Assembly (NCBI RefSeq): GCF_003075395.1
Contig: NZ_QDFV01000010.1
Location: 1-64,000 of the forward strand
Direction of reading: 5' to 3'
DNA from: Microbacterium sp. TPD7012
Lineage (GTDB): Bacteria > Actinomycetota > Actinomycetes > Actinomycetales > Microbacteriaceae
DNA: 64,000 nt
Of the stretch, positions 31,886 through 40,329 are shown piece by piece. A model generated the notes under the pieces. That model saw only the letters and a list, made by a program, of their open reading frames with translations, did not search any database and had not been told where the DNA came from. Both the position numbers and the translations under genes were made by a program. Each line of letters starts with the position of its first letter. The stretch's first letter is position 1.

Positions 31886-32449
31886 TCAGAGCACCGGCCA
31901 CTCGACCGGAGTGCGGTCATCGGTCGGGAGGAGACCGGCGAACCAGCCGTCGTCGCGACCGCGCGGACTCGTGAGCGCCTGGCGCTGCAGACCCTCGTAG
32001 CGGAAGCCGAGTGCCCTGGCGGAGCGCGCGGACGGGATGTTGCCGGCGACAGCACGCCACGTGAGTCGCACGAGTCCGAGTTCCGAGAAGCCCCAGTCGA
32101 TCACGGCGCGCGCCGCTTCGGCGAGGTATCCCCGGCCTCGGGCGTCTCCCGTCATCCAGAAGCCGATCTCGGCGTGACCACCGGTGTGGTGCTGATCGAT
32201 GTCGTGCAGCCCGATCATGCCGGAGAGGCGATCGTCGACGAAGATCGCCCACACCGTCTCCTTGTCCTCGGCCCACCACCCGGCCACGAGCCGTACGAAG
32301 TCCACGGCGTTCTCGCGCGTGTAGGGGCTCGGCACCGTCGTCCACCGCGGGATCTCCGGATCCTGGCACGCCGCCTCGATCGCGTCGATGTCGGCCTCGG
32401 TCGGAGCGCGCAGCACGAGTCGTTCGGTGGTGAGGGTGACCGTTTCCAT
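31886..32449 (-). CDS. GNAT family N-acetyltransferase (RimJ/RimL-like)
   Basis: A 187-residue acetyltransferase of the Acetyltransf_3 type. LTTERLVLRAPTEADIDAI is the classic start, GFWMTGDARGRGYLAEAARA carries the acetyl-CoA-binding loop, and SARSARALGFRYEGL the C-terminal motif. Such enzymes acetylate N-termini of ribosomal proteins, amino groups of small molecules, or antibiotics. It is leaderless-type (TAGGCT, six bases, ATG) and divergent from mfd with a 58-bp gap. Confidence 0.88.
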   Translation of the reverse strand: METVTLTTERLVLRAPTEADIDAIEAACQDPEIPRWTTVPSPYTRENAVDFVRLVAGWWAEDKETVWAIFVDDRLSGMIGLHDIDQHHTGGHAEIGFWMTGDARGRGYLAEAARAVIDWGFSELGLVRLTWRAVAGNIPSARSARALGFRYEGLQRQALTSPRGRDDGWFAGLLPTDDRTPVEWPVL

Positions 32450-32455
32450 CCCGAC

Positions 32456-32461
32456 AGCCTA
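32456..32461 (-). promoter_or_regulatory. Leaderless-type -10 of the acetyltransferase gene
   Basis: Minus strand TAGGCT, six bases (GTCGGG), then ATG at 32449. Confidence 0.6.
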
Positions 32462-32495
32462 CGAGGAGGCGAGCCGCCATGTCGGTGGGCGCGAC

Positions 32496-32501
32496 TAGTC
32501 T
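32496..32501 (+). promoter_or_regulatory. Leaderless-type -10 of mfd
   Basis: TAGTCT, six bases (TGTCCG), then the GTG at 32508. The same octamer GACTAGTC occurs at the same distance before the hexapeptide-protein gene at 38198. Confidence 0.6.
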
Positions 32502-32507
32502 TGTCCG

Positions 32508-35500
32508 GTGACTGTTCCGGGGATTCTGCGCGCCTTGGAAGAGGCGTCTCTGTACCGTGACGCCCTCAGCTGGGCGCACACCGACGCCGACCTCGGCCTG
32601 GTCGACGGACTCGACGCTCCGGCGCTGGCCGGGCTGCTCGAGAAGCGCGGCGCCGCGGGGCACCCCTCGGCGCTGCTCGCCGTCGCGCCGACCGGCCGTC
32701 GCGCCGAGAGCCTCGCACACGCACTCGAGGCCTACCTCCCGACGGCCGAGATCCTCACCTTCCCCGCGTGGGAGACGCTCCCGCACGAGCGGCTGAGCCC
32801 GAGCCCCGACACGGTCGGACAGCGGCTGCAGACGCTGCGCCGGATCGCCGAGTGGTCGGGCGAGCATCCCCTCGTCGTCGTCGCCTCGGTGCGTGCGGCA
32901 CTCCAGCCGATCGCCGGCAACCTCGGCGAGATCGCGCCGCTCGAACTCGTGACCGGCAGCCGCGGCAACGAGCTCGACCAGGTCGCCGAGCAGCTCGTCG
33001 AGCGCGCCTACTCGCGCGTCGACATGGTCTCGCGTCGAGGCGAGTTCGCTGTGCGCGGCGGCATCCTCGACGTCTTCCCACCCACGTCGGAGCATCCGTA
33101 CCGCGTCGAGTTCTTCGGCGACGAGATCGATCAGATCCGCGCGTTCTCGGTCGCCGATCAGCGCTCGCTGCCGGGCGACATCCCGGGTGTCGACCTGCCC
33201 CCGAGCCGCGAGCTGCTGCTCACCCCCGACGTCCGCGAGCGGGCCCGAGCCCTGATCGGCGGATTCCCGGCGATCTCGGGGATGCTCGAGAAGATGGCCG
33301 AGGGCATCCCGGTCGAGGGCATGGAATCGCTGCTCCCCGCCGTGTCCGGTCCGCTCAAGTCGCTGGCCGAGTATCTGCCGGAGGGCAGCGCGACCGCCGT
33401 CGTCGACCCCGAACGCTCGACGGCGCGTGCCATCACGCTCGGCGAGACGAACCGCGAGTTCCTCGACGCCGCGTGGAGCGCGGCCACCTCGGGCGCATCG
33501 GCGCCGATCGACCTCGGGGCCGGCGACTTCCGCACGATCGCCCAGCTGCGCGAGGTCGTCCGCGATCGCGGCGGCGTCTGGTGGCGGCTGAGCCCGTTCG
33601 GTGCGGGCCTCGGCGAAGGCGACGCCGAGGCGACGAACCTCGATGCCGCCGTCATCCCGTCGTTCCACGGCAACGTCGACGGTGCGATCTCGTTCGTCGA
33701 GGCGAAGGTCTCGGACGGATGGCGGGTCGTCGTGATCTCCGCGGGCTCCGGGCTCGTCGATCGCGCGCGCGACGTGCTCGCCGATCGGGGCATCGCGGCA
33801 CGCGTCGTCGAGTCGCTCACCGAGGCGCCGGAGGCGGGGATCGCGACGCTCGTCACGGGATCGGTCGAAGCCGGCTTCCAGATCTCCGAGGCGAAACTCG
33901 CCGTCCTGACCGACAACGAGTTCTACGGCCGCACGATCGGCGGCGACCAGCGCGTCGTCAAGAAACTCGCCTCCCGCCGCAAGAACGTCGTCGACCCGCT
34001 GCAGCTCAAGCCCGGCGACCACGTGGTGCACGCCACGCACGGCATCGGCCGCTTCGTCGAGATGACCAAGCGCGAGGTGTCGACCGGCGGTCGCAACGCC
34101 ACCAAGTCGGTCCGCGACTATCTCGTCCTGGAGTACGCGCCGTCCAAGCGCGGCTACCCCGGCGACAAGCTGTACGTTCCCACCGACCAGCTCGACCTGC
34201 TGTCGAAGTATGTCGGCGGCGAGGCTCCGACCCTGTCGAAGATGGGCGGCAGCGACTGGTCGCAGGCCAAGGGCAAGGCCCGCAAGGCCGTGCGCGACAT
34301 CGCGGTCGAGCTCGTCAAGCTGTACTCCGCGCGGATGAGCGCCAAGGGCCATGCGTTCGGCCCGGACACCCCGTGGCAGCGTGAGCTCGAGGAGGCGTTC
34401 CCCTTCGCCGAGACGCCCGATCAGCTGCAGACGATCGACGAGATCAAGGCCGACATGGAACGGCCCATCCCGATGGACCGCCTGCTCTCCGGAGACGTCG
34501 GCTTCGGCAAGACCGAGGTCGCCGTGCGTGCGGCGTTCAAGGCGATCCAGGACGGCAAGCAGGTCGCGATGCTCGTGCCGACGACACTGCTGGTCAAGCA
34601 GCACATGGAGACGTTCACCGAGCGATTCGCCGGCTTCCCCGTCAAGGTGCGGGCGCTGTCGCGGTTCCAGACCGACAAGGAGGTCCGGCTCACGCTGCAG
34701 GGGCTCCTCGAGGGCTCGGTCGACATGGTCATCGGCACGCACCGCATCCTCACCGAGGGCGTCCTGTTCAAGGACCTCGGCCTGATGATCATCGACGAGG
34801 AGCAGCGGTTCGGCGTCGAGCACAAGGACACGCTGAAGAAGCTCAAGATGAACGTCGACATCCTCGCGATGAGTGCGACGCCGATTCCGCGCACGCTCGA
34901 GATGGCGGTGACCGGCATCCGCGAGATGTCGACGCTCGCGACACCGCCCGAGGACCGGCATCCGATCCTGTCGTTCGTCGGCCCTCGCAGCGACAAGCAG
35001 ATGGCGGCGGCGATCCGCCGCGAGATCCTGCGCGAGGGCCAGGTGTTCTTCGTGCACAACCGCGTCCAGTCGATCCAGCGGGTCGCCGCGCAGCTCGCCG
35101 AGCTCGTGCCGGAGGCCCGGATCGCCGTCGCTCACGGACAGATGGGGGAGCACCAGCTGGAACAGGTCGTCGACGACTTCTGGGAGCGGAAGTTCGACGT
35201 GCTCGTCTCGACCACCATCATCGAGACCGGGCTCGACATCTCGAACGCGAACACGATCATCATCGATCGCGCCGACAAGTACGGCCTGAGTCAGCTGCAC
35301 CAGCTGCGCGGCCGTGTCGGCCGTGGACGCGAGCGCGCCTACGCCTACTTCCTCTACGACGAGATGAAGCCGCTGAGCGAGACCGCCGCCGACCGCCTGC
35401 AGACGATCGCGGTGAACAACGATCTCGGCTCAGGCATGCAGGTGGCGCTGAAGGACCTGGAGCTGCGCGGCGCGGGCAACATGCTCGGCGCCGAGCAGGC

Positions 35501-36083
35501 CGGGCACATCGCCGGTGTCGGATTCGACCTGTACCTGCGCATGATCGGCGAGGCCGTGGCCACGTTCCGCGGTGACGAGGTCGAGAGCGGGCAGGAGCTG
35601 CGGCTGGAGCTGCCGCTCGACGCCCGCATCCCGGAGTACTACATCGACAGCGAGAGGCTGCGTCTCGAGGCGTACCAGAAGCTCTCGGCGGCATCGGCAG
35701 CCACGGCGAAGGACGAGGCGATCGACCAGGTCATCGAGGAGCTCGTCGACCGTTACGGCACCCCGCCCGAAGAGGTCGAGGGGCTGCTCGCGATCTCGCG
35801 TCTGCGCCGCCGTGCCGCACGGGCAGGGCTGACGGATGTCGTCGTGATGGGCTCGAACCTGCGCATCGCGCCGGCGCGCCTGGAGGACTCCATCAAGGTG
35901 CGGCTGCAGCGGCTCTACCCCAAGGCGAAGCTCGTCGCCGGGGGAGAGGCGCTGGTCGTGCCGATGCCGACCGTGCCGGCCGCGGTGGGCGTGGGTCTCG
36001 AGCCGCTGCCCGATGCGCAGCTGCTCGAGTGGGTCGGCCAGCTGTTCACGGCGATCTTCCCCGAGCCCGTCAAGGTGGAGTAG
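32508..36083 (+). CDS. mfd: Transcription-repair coupling factor
   Basis: An 1191-residue Mfd, the family length. A UvrB-like N-terminal region (residues about 1-350), the CarD-like RNA polymerase interaction domain (KPGDHVVHATHGIGRF around 505), and a RecG-like translocase with Walker A GDVGFGKTE near 663 and IIDEEQRFG near 763 lead to the C-terminal TRCF domain. It removes stalled RNA polymerase at lesions and recruits UvrA. The GTG at 32508 is supported by a -10 six bases upstream. It stands alone, convergent with the merR-type gene. Confidence 0.97.
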   Translation: MTVPGILRALEEASLYRDALSWAHTDADLGLVDGLDAPALAGLLEKRGAAGHPSALLAVAPTGRRAESLAHALEAYLPTAEILTFPAWETLPHERLSPSPDTVGQRLQTLRRIAEWSGEHPLVVVASVRAALQPIAGNLGEIAPLELVTGSRGNELDQVAEQLVERAYSRVDMVSRRGEFAVRGGILDVFPPTSEHPYRVEFFGDEIDQIRAFSVADQRSLPGDIPGVDLPPSRELLLTPDVRERARALIGGFPAISGMLEKMAEGIPVEGMESLLPAVSGPLKSLAEYLPEGSATAVVDPERSTARAITLGETNREFLDAAWSAATSGASAPIDLGAGDFRTIAQLREVVRDRGGVWWRLSPFGAGLGEGDAEATNLDAAVIPSFHGNVDGAISFVEAKVSDGWRVVVISAGSGLVDRARDVLADRGIAARVVESLTEAPEAGIATLVTGSVEAGFQISEAKLAVLTDNEFYGRTIGGDQRVVKKLASRRKNVVDPLQLKPGDHVVHATHGIGRFVEMTKREVSTGGRNATKSVRDYLVLEYAPSKRGYPGDKLYVPTDQLDLLSKYVGGEAPTLSKMGGSDWSQAKGKARKAVRDIAVELVKLYSARMSAKGHAFGPDTPWQRELEEAFPFAETPDQLQTIDEIKADMERPIPMDRLLSGDVGFGKTEVAVRAAFKAIQDGKQVAMLVPTTLLVKQHMETFTERFAGFPVKVRALSRFQTDKEVRLTLQGLLEGSVDMVIGTHRILTEGVLFKDLGLMIIDEEQRFGVEHKDTLKKLKMNVDILAMSATPIPRTLEMAVTGIREMSTLATPPEDRHPILSFVGPRSDKQMAAAIRREILREGQVFFVHNRVQSIQRVAAQLAELVPEARIAVAHGQMGEHQLEQVVDDFWERKFDVLVSTTIIETGLDISNANTIIIDRADKYGLSQLHQLRGRVGRGRERAYAYFLYDEMKPLSETAADRLQTIAVNNDLGSGMQVALKDLELRGAGNMLGAEQAGHIAGVGFDLYLRMIGEAVATFRGDEVESGQELRLELPLDARIPEYYIDSERLRLEAYQKLSAASAATAKDEAIDQVIEELVDRYGTPPEEVEGLLAISRLRRRAARAGLTDVVVMGSNLRIAPARLEDSIKVRLQRLYPKAKLVAGGEALVVPMPTVPAAVGVGLEPLPDAQLLEWVGQLFTAIFPEPVKVE

Positions 36084-36093
36084 CCGGGCGGTC

Positions 36094-36474
36094 TCAGCCG
36101 GCCGCCTCGCGCTCGGCGATGTCATCGGTCGTGCGCGCGAGGAACCGGCGGATCGTGTCGCGGCTCCGCGTGAGACAGGCGATCCGCTCGTCCAGCCCGG
36201 TCAGCTCGGTGGACAACAGCGAAGCCACCTCGCGGGGGCAGGAGGCATCCATCCGATCTGCCGCGTCCTCAGCATCGAGGAGCACCTTGACGAGCCGCGT
36301 GGGGATCCCGGCGCGCACCAGGCCGGCGGCGCGCTCGAGGCGCTCGGCGTCGGTCTCGGAGTAGTGCCGATAGCCGTTCTCCGACCGCTCGGCCGTCAGC
36401 AGCCCCTGCTGCTCGTAGTAGCGGATGAGTCGCGGCGCGACATCCGCTCTCCGCGCGAGTTCGCCGATCTTCAT
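36094..36474 (-). CDS. MerR family transcriptional regulator
   Basis: A 126-residue regulator. The N-terminal winged HTH (KIGELARRADVAPRLIRYYE) and NGYRHY are diagnostic; a long dimerisation helix follows, and the short effector region has only one Cys (ASCPRE), so metal sensing of the MerR/CueR kind is not supported. GGAGGAG precedes the ATG. It is divergent from an MFS efflux-type gene whose promoter has a 20-bp spacer and a dyad, so it probably activates that transporter in response to a small molecule. Confidence 0.9.
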   Translation of the reverse strand: MKIGELARRADVAPRLIRYYEQQGLLTAERSENGYRHYSETDAERLERAAGLVRAGIPTRLVKVLLDAEDAADRMDASCPREVASLLSTELTGLDERIACLTRSRDTIRRFLARTTDDIAEREAAG

Positions 36475-36490
36475 GACTTCTCCTCCGAAA

Positions 36491-36524
36491 CCTTGACATT
36501 GACATTGATGTCAGGGTTTACGTT
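36491..36524 (+). promoter_or_regulatory. MerR-type promoter and operator of the MFS gene
   Basis: TTGACA (36493-36498), a 20-bp spacer and TACGTT (36519-36524) are followed by six bases and the ATG at 36531. The spacer contains a dyad, CCTTGACAT (36491-36499) with ATGTCAGGG (36508-36516), matching at 8 of 9 pairs. An over-long spacer with an internal dyad is the hallmark of MerR-controlled promoters; the transcript would be leaderless. Confidence 0.75.
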
Positions 36525-36530
36525 CTCAGC

Positions 36531-37754
36531 ATGACTCACAGAATCTCTGATGACAAGCCCGGATTCCCGTGGACTCCGGTCCTCGTCCTCGCGGCGGCGA
36601 CAATGCTGATGGTCACCGCCGAGATGCTCCCGACCGCCCTCCTCGTGCCGATGAGCGTCGGGTTGGGAGCCTCCGAGGCCCAGATCGGCTCACTGGTCGC
36701 CGTCTGGGCAGGAGTCGTGGTCGTGACCAGCTTCCCGCTCAGCCGGTGGGCGCGTCGGTGGCCGGCGCGACCGGTGATCGTCGTCGCACTGGCGTCGCTG
36801 GTCGTCTCGTCCGGATTGACTGCGGTCGCATCGGACTTCGTCTTCGTCGTCGCCGTGCGGATGCTGGGAGCTGCCGCGGTTGGCCTGCTCTGGGCGACGG
36901 TGAACGCCTATGTCGCCGACCTCGTCGACGATCGGATGCTGGGTCGGGCGATCAGCCTCGTGCTCGGGGGAGGGACACTCGGGATGGTGATCGGCACTCC
37001 GCTCGCGCGTGTCCTCGCCGATGCCACGGACTGGCGAGTGGCCTTCCTCGTCCTCGCGGCGGCCCTGGCCGTAATCGCGATCATCGTCGCGGTCTCCGTT
37101 CCTCTCGTGGTGCGGCAGCCGTCCGCAGCGGCGGGTGGCGAGAGGTCCGCACGCGCGGCCGGTCGCCGGCTCGGGATCGTGACGGCGCTCATCGCCGTGG
37201 CGCTGATCGGTCATTACGGCGCTTACACCTTCATCACGCGCCTCGCGGAGCCGGCGGCATCTCTGCTCCCCGGCGGAGTCGGCGGCCTCCTCATCGTGTT
37301 CGGCATCGCATCGGCCGTGGGAGTGGGCATCGCCGCGCGGGTCGAGACCGGCACGATCCGTGCGCTGCTCATCGCGCTGCTCACGACGGCGGCCGCCGTG
37401 GCAGGAACCGCGCTGGCGGAACCTTCGGGGTCCCTGCTTGTCGTCGTGCTCTGGGGTGTCGGGTCGGGTGCGTTCCCGCCCCTCGCCCAGACGCTGATCC
37501 TGCGCATCGCCGGCCCGGAGCGTCGTGATTTCGCCGGTGCCCTCATCCCCGTCCTCTTCAACGGAGGGATCGCGGTCGGTGCCTCCTCCGCCGCCGTGCT
37601 CGCCGGTGGCTGGGGTGTCGAGAGCATCCCGTTCCCGGCAGCGGCCGCGGTCCTCGTCTCCGCGGCCGCCCTCGCCGTCACGCTCGTCGTCTTGGGCGGT
37701 GGGGCTTCGCGAGAGCGTCGTTCACCGCGACCGGACAGATCGTTCGCCGAGTGA
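36531..37754 (+). CDS. MFS transporter (drug/metabolite efflux, AraJ/CmlA-like)
   Basis: A 407-residue 12-helix transporter of the DHA1-like group. Helix 1 with TAEMLPTALLVPMS and loop 2-3 with SRWARRWPARPV are consistent with sugar-efflux and drug-efflux proteins of the AraJ/PbuE kind; helix 5 has LVLGGGTLGMVIGTPL, resembling the antiporter motif C. It likely extrudes a toxic small molecule or nucleoside. The gene is read from the MerR-type promoter immediately upstream, with the divergent MerR gene as its activator. Confidence 0.88.
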   Translation: MTHRISDDKPGFPWTPVLVLAAATMLMVTAEMLPTALLVPMSVGLGASEAQIGSLVAVWAGVVVVTSFPLSRWARRWPARPVIVVALASLVVSSGLTAVASDFVFVVAVRMLGAAAVGLLWATVNAYVADLVDDRMLGRAISLVLGGGTLGMVIGTPLARVLADATDWRVAFLVLAAALAVIAIIVAVSVPLVVRQPSAAAGGERSARAAGRRLGIVTALIAVALIGHYGAYTFITRLAEPAASLLPGGVGGLLIVFGIASAVGVGIAARVETGTIRALLIALLTTAAAVAGTALAEPSGSLLVVVLWGVGSGAFPPLAQTLILRIAGPERRDFAGALIPVLFNGGIAVGASSAAVLAGGWGVESIPFPAAAAVLVSAAALAVTLVVLGGGASRERRSPRPDRSFAE

Positions 37755-37763
37755 GCCGGATGT

Positions 37764-38132
37764 TCAGCTCTCGGCCGCCGCCGTCGCGAGGTGCAGCAGG
37801 TTGCCGTCGGGGTCGCGCACCTGCGCGACCCGCTCGCCCCAGGGGAGATCCTCCGGCGGAGCGACGGACAGCGCTCCTGCATCGATCGCCGCACGATACG
37901 TCGCGTCGACTCCGTCGGAGTAGAGCCAGATCGCGATCGCCTCTCCCCGGAGGACGTCCGTCTCGAATCCGATGCCGATCTGACCACCCCCGACAGCGAG
38001 CGCCACGTAGACGTCGACTCCGTCCTGGTCGTACCGATACGTGACCTCGCCGCCGAACGCCTGCTCGTAGAAGCCGCGGAGTCGCGGGAGATCAGTCGTG
38101 CGCAGGATCGGGAAGAGACTCGTGATCGCCAT
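37764..38132 (-). CDS. VOC family protein (glyoxalase/bleomycin-resistance fold)
   Basis: A 122-residue single-domain vicinal-oxygen-chelate protein. TSLFPILRTTDLPRLRGFYE is the typical first beta-alpha unit, GGGQIGIGFE the middle strand and VRDPDGNLLHLA the C-terminal strand with the conserved metal-side segment. Function ranges from isomerase to drug binding and cannot be assigned. It has a leaderless-type -10 (TACTCT, six bases, ATG), with a perfect inverted repeat over the -35 region. Confidence 0.85.
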   Translation of the reverse strand: MAITSLFPILRTTDLPRLRGFYEQAFGGEVTYRYDQDGVDVYVALAVGGGQIGIGFETDVLRGEAIAIWLYSDGVDATYRAAIDAGALSVAPPEDLPWGERVAQVRDPDGNLLHLATAAAES

Positions 38133-38138
38133 GCCGGG

Positions 38139-38144
38139 AGAGTA
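38139..38144 (-). promoter_or_regulatory. Leaderless-type -10 of the VOC gene
   Basis: Minus strand TACTCT, six bases (CCCGGC), then ATG at 38132. Confidence 0.55.
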
Positions 38145-38148
38145 GGGC

Positions 38149-38165
38149 GACAGTGAGGCACTGTC
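38149..38165. promoter_or_regulatory. Candidate operator between the VOC and hexapeptide genes
   Basis: GACAGTG-AGG-CACTGTC is a perfect 7-bp inverted repeat with a 3-nt centre. It lies where the -35 and spacer of the VOC promoter fall, and upstream of the divergent hexapeptide-gene promoter. No regulator gene is adjacent. Confidence 0.45.
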
Positions 38166-38176
38166 AACGGCGACAT

Positions 38177-38196
38177 CCGCCGGACTAGTCTGGCGG
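38177..38196 (+). promoter_or_regulatory. Leaderless-type -10 within a near-palindrome, hexapeptide-protein gene
   Basis: TAGTCT (38186-38191), six bases, then ATG at 38198. It is centred in CCGCCGGACTAGTCTGGCGG, symmetrical except for one mismatched pair, which may be an operator. Confidence 0.5.
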
Positions 38197-38197
38197 C

Positions 38198-38800
38198 ATG
38201 TTGTACGAGCACCTCGGGGCTCGGCCCCGGATCCATGACACCGCCGTCATCGCTCCCACCGCCGTGATCTCCGGCGACGTGGAGATCGGCCCGGACTGCC
38301 AGGTGCTGCACGGTGCCGTGATCACCGCGGAGGGCGGACCCATCACGCTCGGCGAGAACGTCATCGTGATGGAGAACGCTCTCATCCGCGCGACGGCGGC
38401 GAACGCCGTGCACATCGGGGCGCACACCCTCATCGGCACGCTCGCGAGCATCGCCGGCGCGACCGTCGGCGAGGAGGTCTTCTTCGCCTCGGGCGCCCGC
38501 ATCTTCAATGGGGCGCTGGTCGGCGACCGCTGCGAGGTGCGGGTCAACGCCATCGTGCATCGTCGAGCCGTGCTCCCGGAGGGAACCGTCGTGCCGATCG
38601 GCTGGGTGGCCGTCGGCGACCCCGTGCAGCTGCTGTCACCCGACCGGGAGGCCGAGATCACCGCCGCGCAGCCGGAGCTCGACTTCCCCGGCCACGTGTT
38701 CGGCGTCGATCGCGACACTCCCGACCTGATGGTGCAGCTCACCGAGCGCTACGGCCGTTCGCTCGCGCGGCACGCCGACGATCGGCAGGTCGGCGGCTGA
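38198..38800 (+). CDS. Gamma-carbonic-anhydrase-like hexapeptide repeat protein
   Basis: A 200-residue left-handed beta-helix protein. Repeated hexapeptides (IAPTAVISGDVEIGPDC, VIVMENALI, VHIGAHTLIGTLASIAGATV) span about residues 12-120, then a C-terminal helix. The gamma-CA/YrdA-type fold usually has three metal-binding His; here His appears in VLHGAV, AVHIGAHT and IVHRRA, so the site is not identical to canonical enzymes and catalytic activity is uncertain. It is transcribed alone with a leaderless-type promoter. Confidence 0.8.
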   Translation: MLYEHLGARPRIHDTAVIAPTAVISGDVEIGPDCQVLHGAVITAEGGPITLGENVIVMENALIRATAANAVHIGAHTLIGTLASIAGATVGEEVFFASGARIFNGALVGDRCEVRVNAIVHRRAVLPEGTVVPIGWVAVGDPVQLLSPDREAEITAAQPELDFPGHVFGVDRDTPDLMVQLTERYGRSLARHADDRQVGG

Positions 38801-38823
38801 CGGCATCCGCCCTGCGCCGGTGA

Positions 38824-40312
<1,489 letters not shown>

Positions 40313-40329
40313 GCCGCCTCGGCCGAGGA

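Noticed and set aside
31917-35300. A 1127-codon open frame antisense to mfd, and similar long antisense frames (671-2701, 7658-9262, 14017-15963, 57362-59071)
   Set aside because: High-GC genes leave long open frames on the other strand. The predicted peptides are Arg/Asp/His-rich and low in complexity and lack family motifs, while the sense proteins are clearly conserved.
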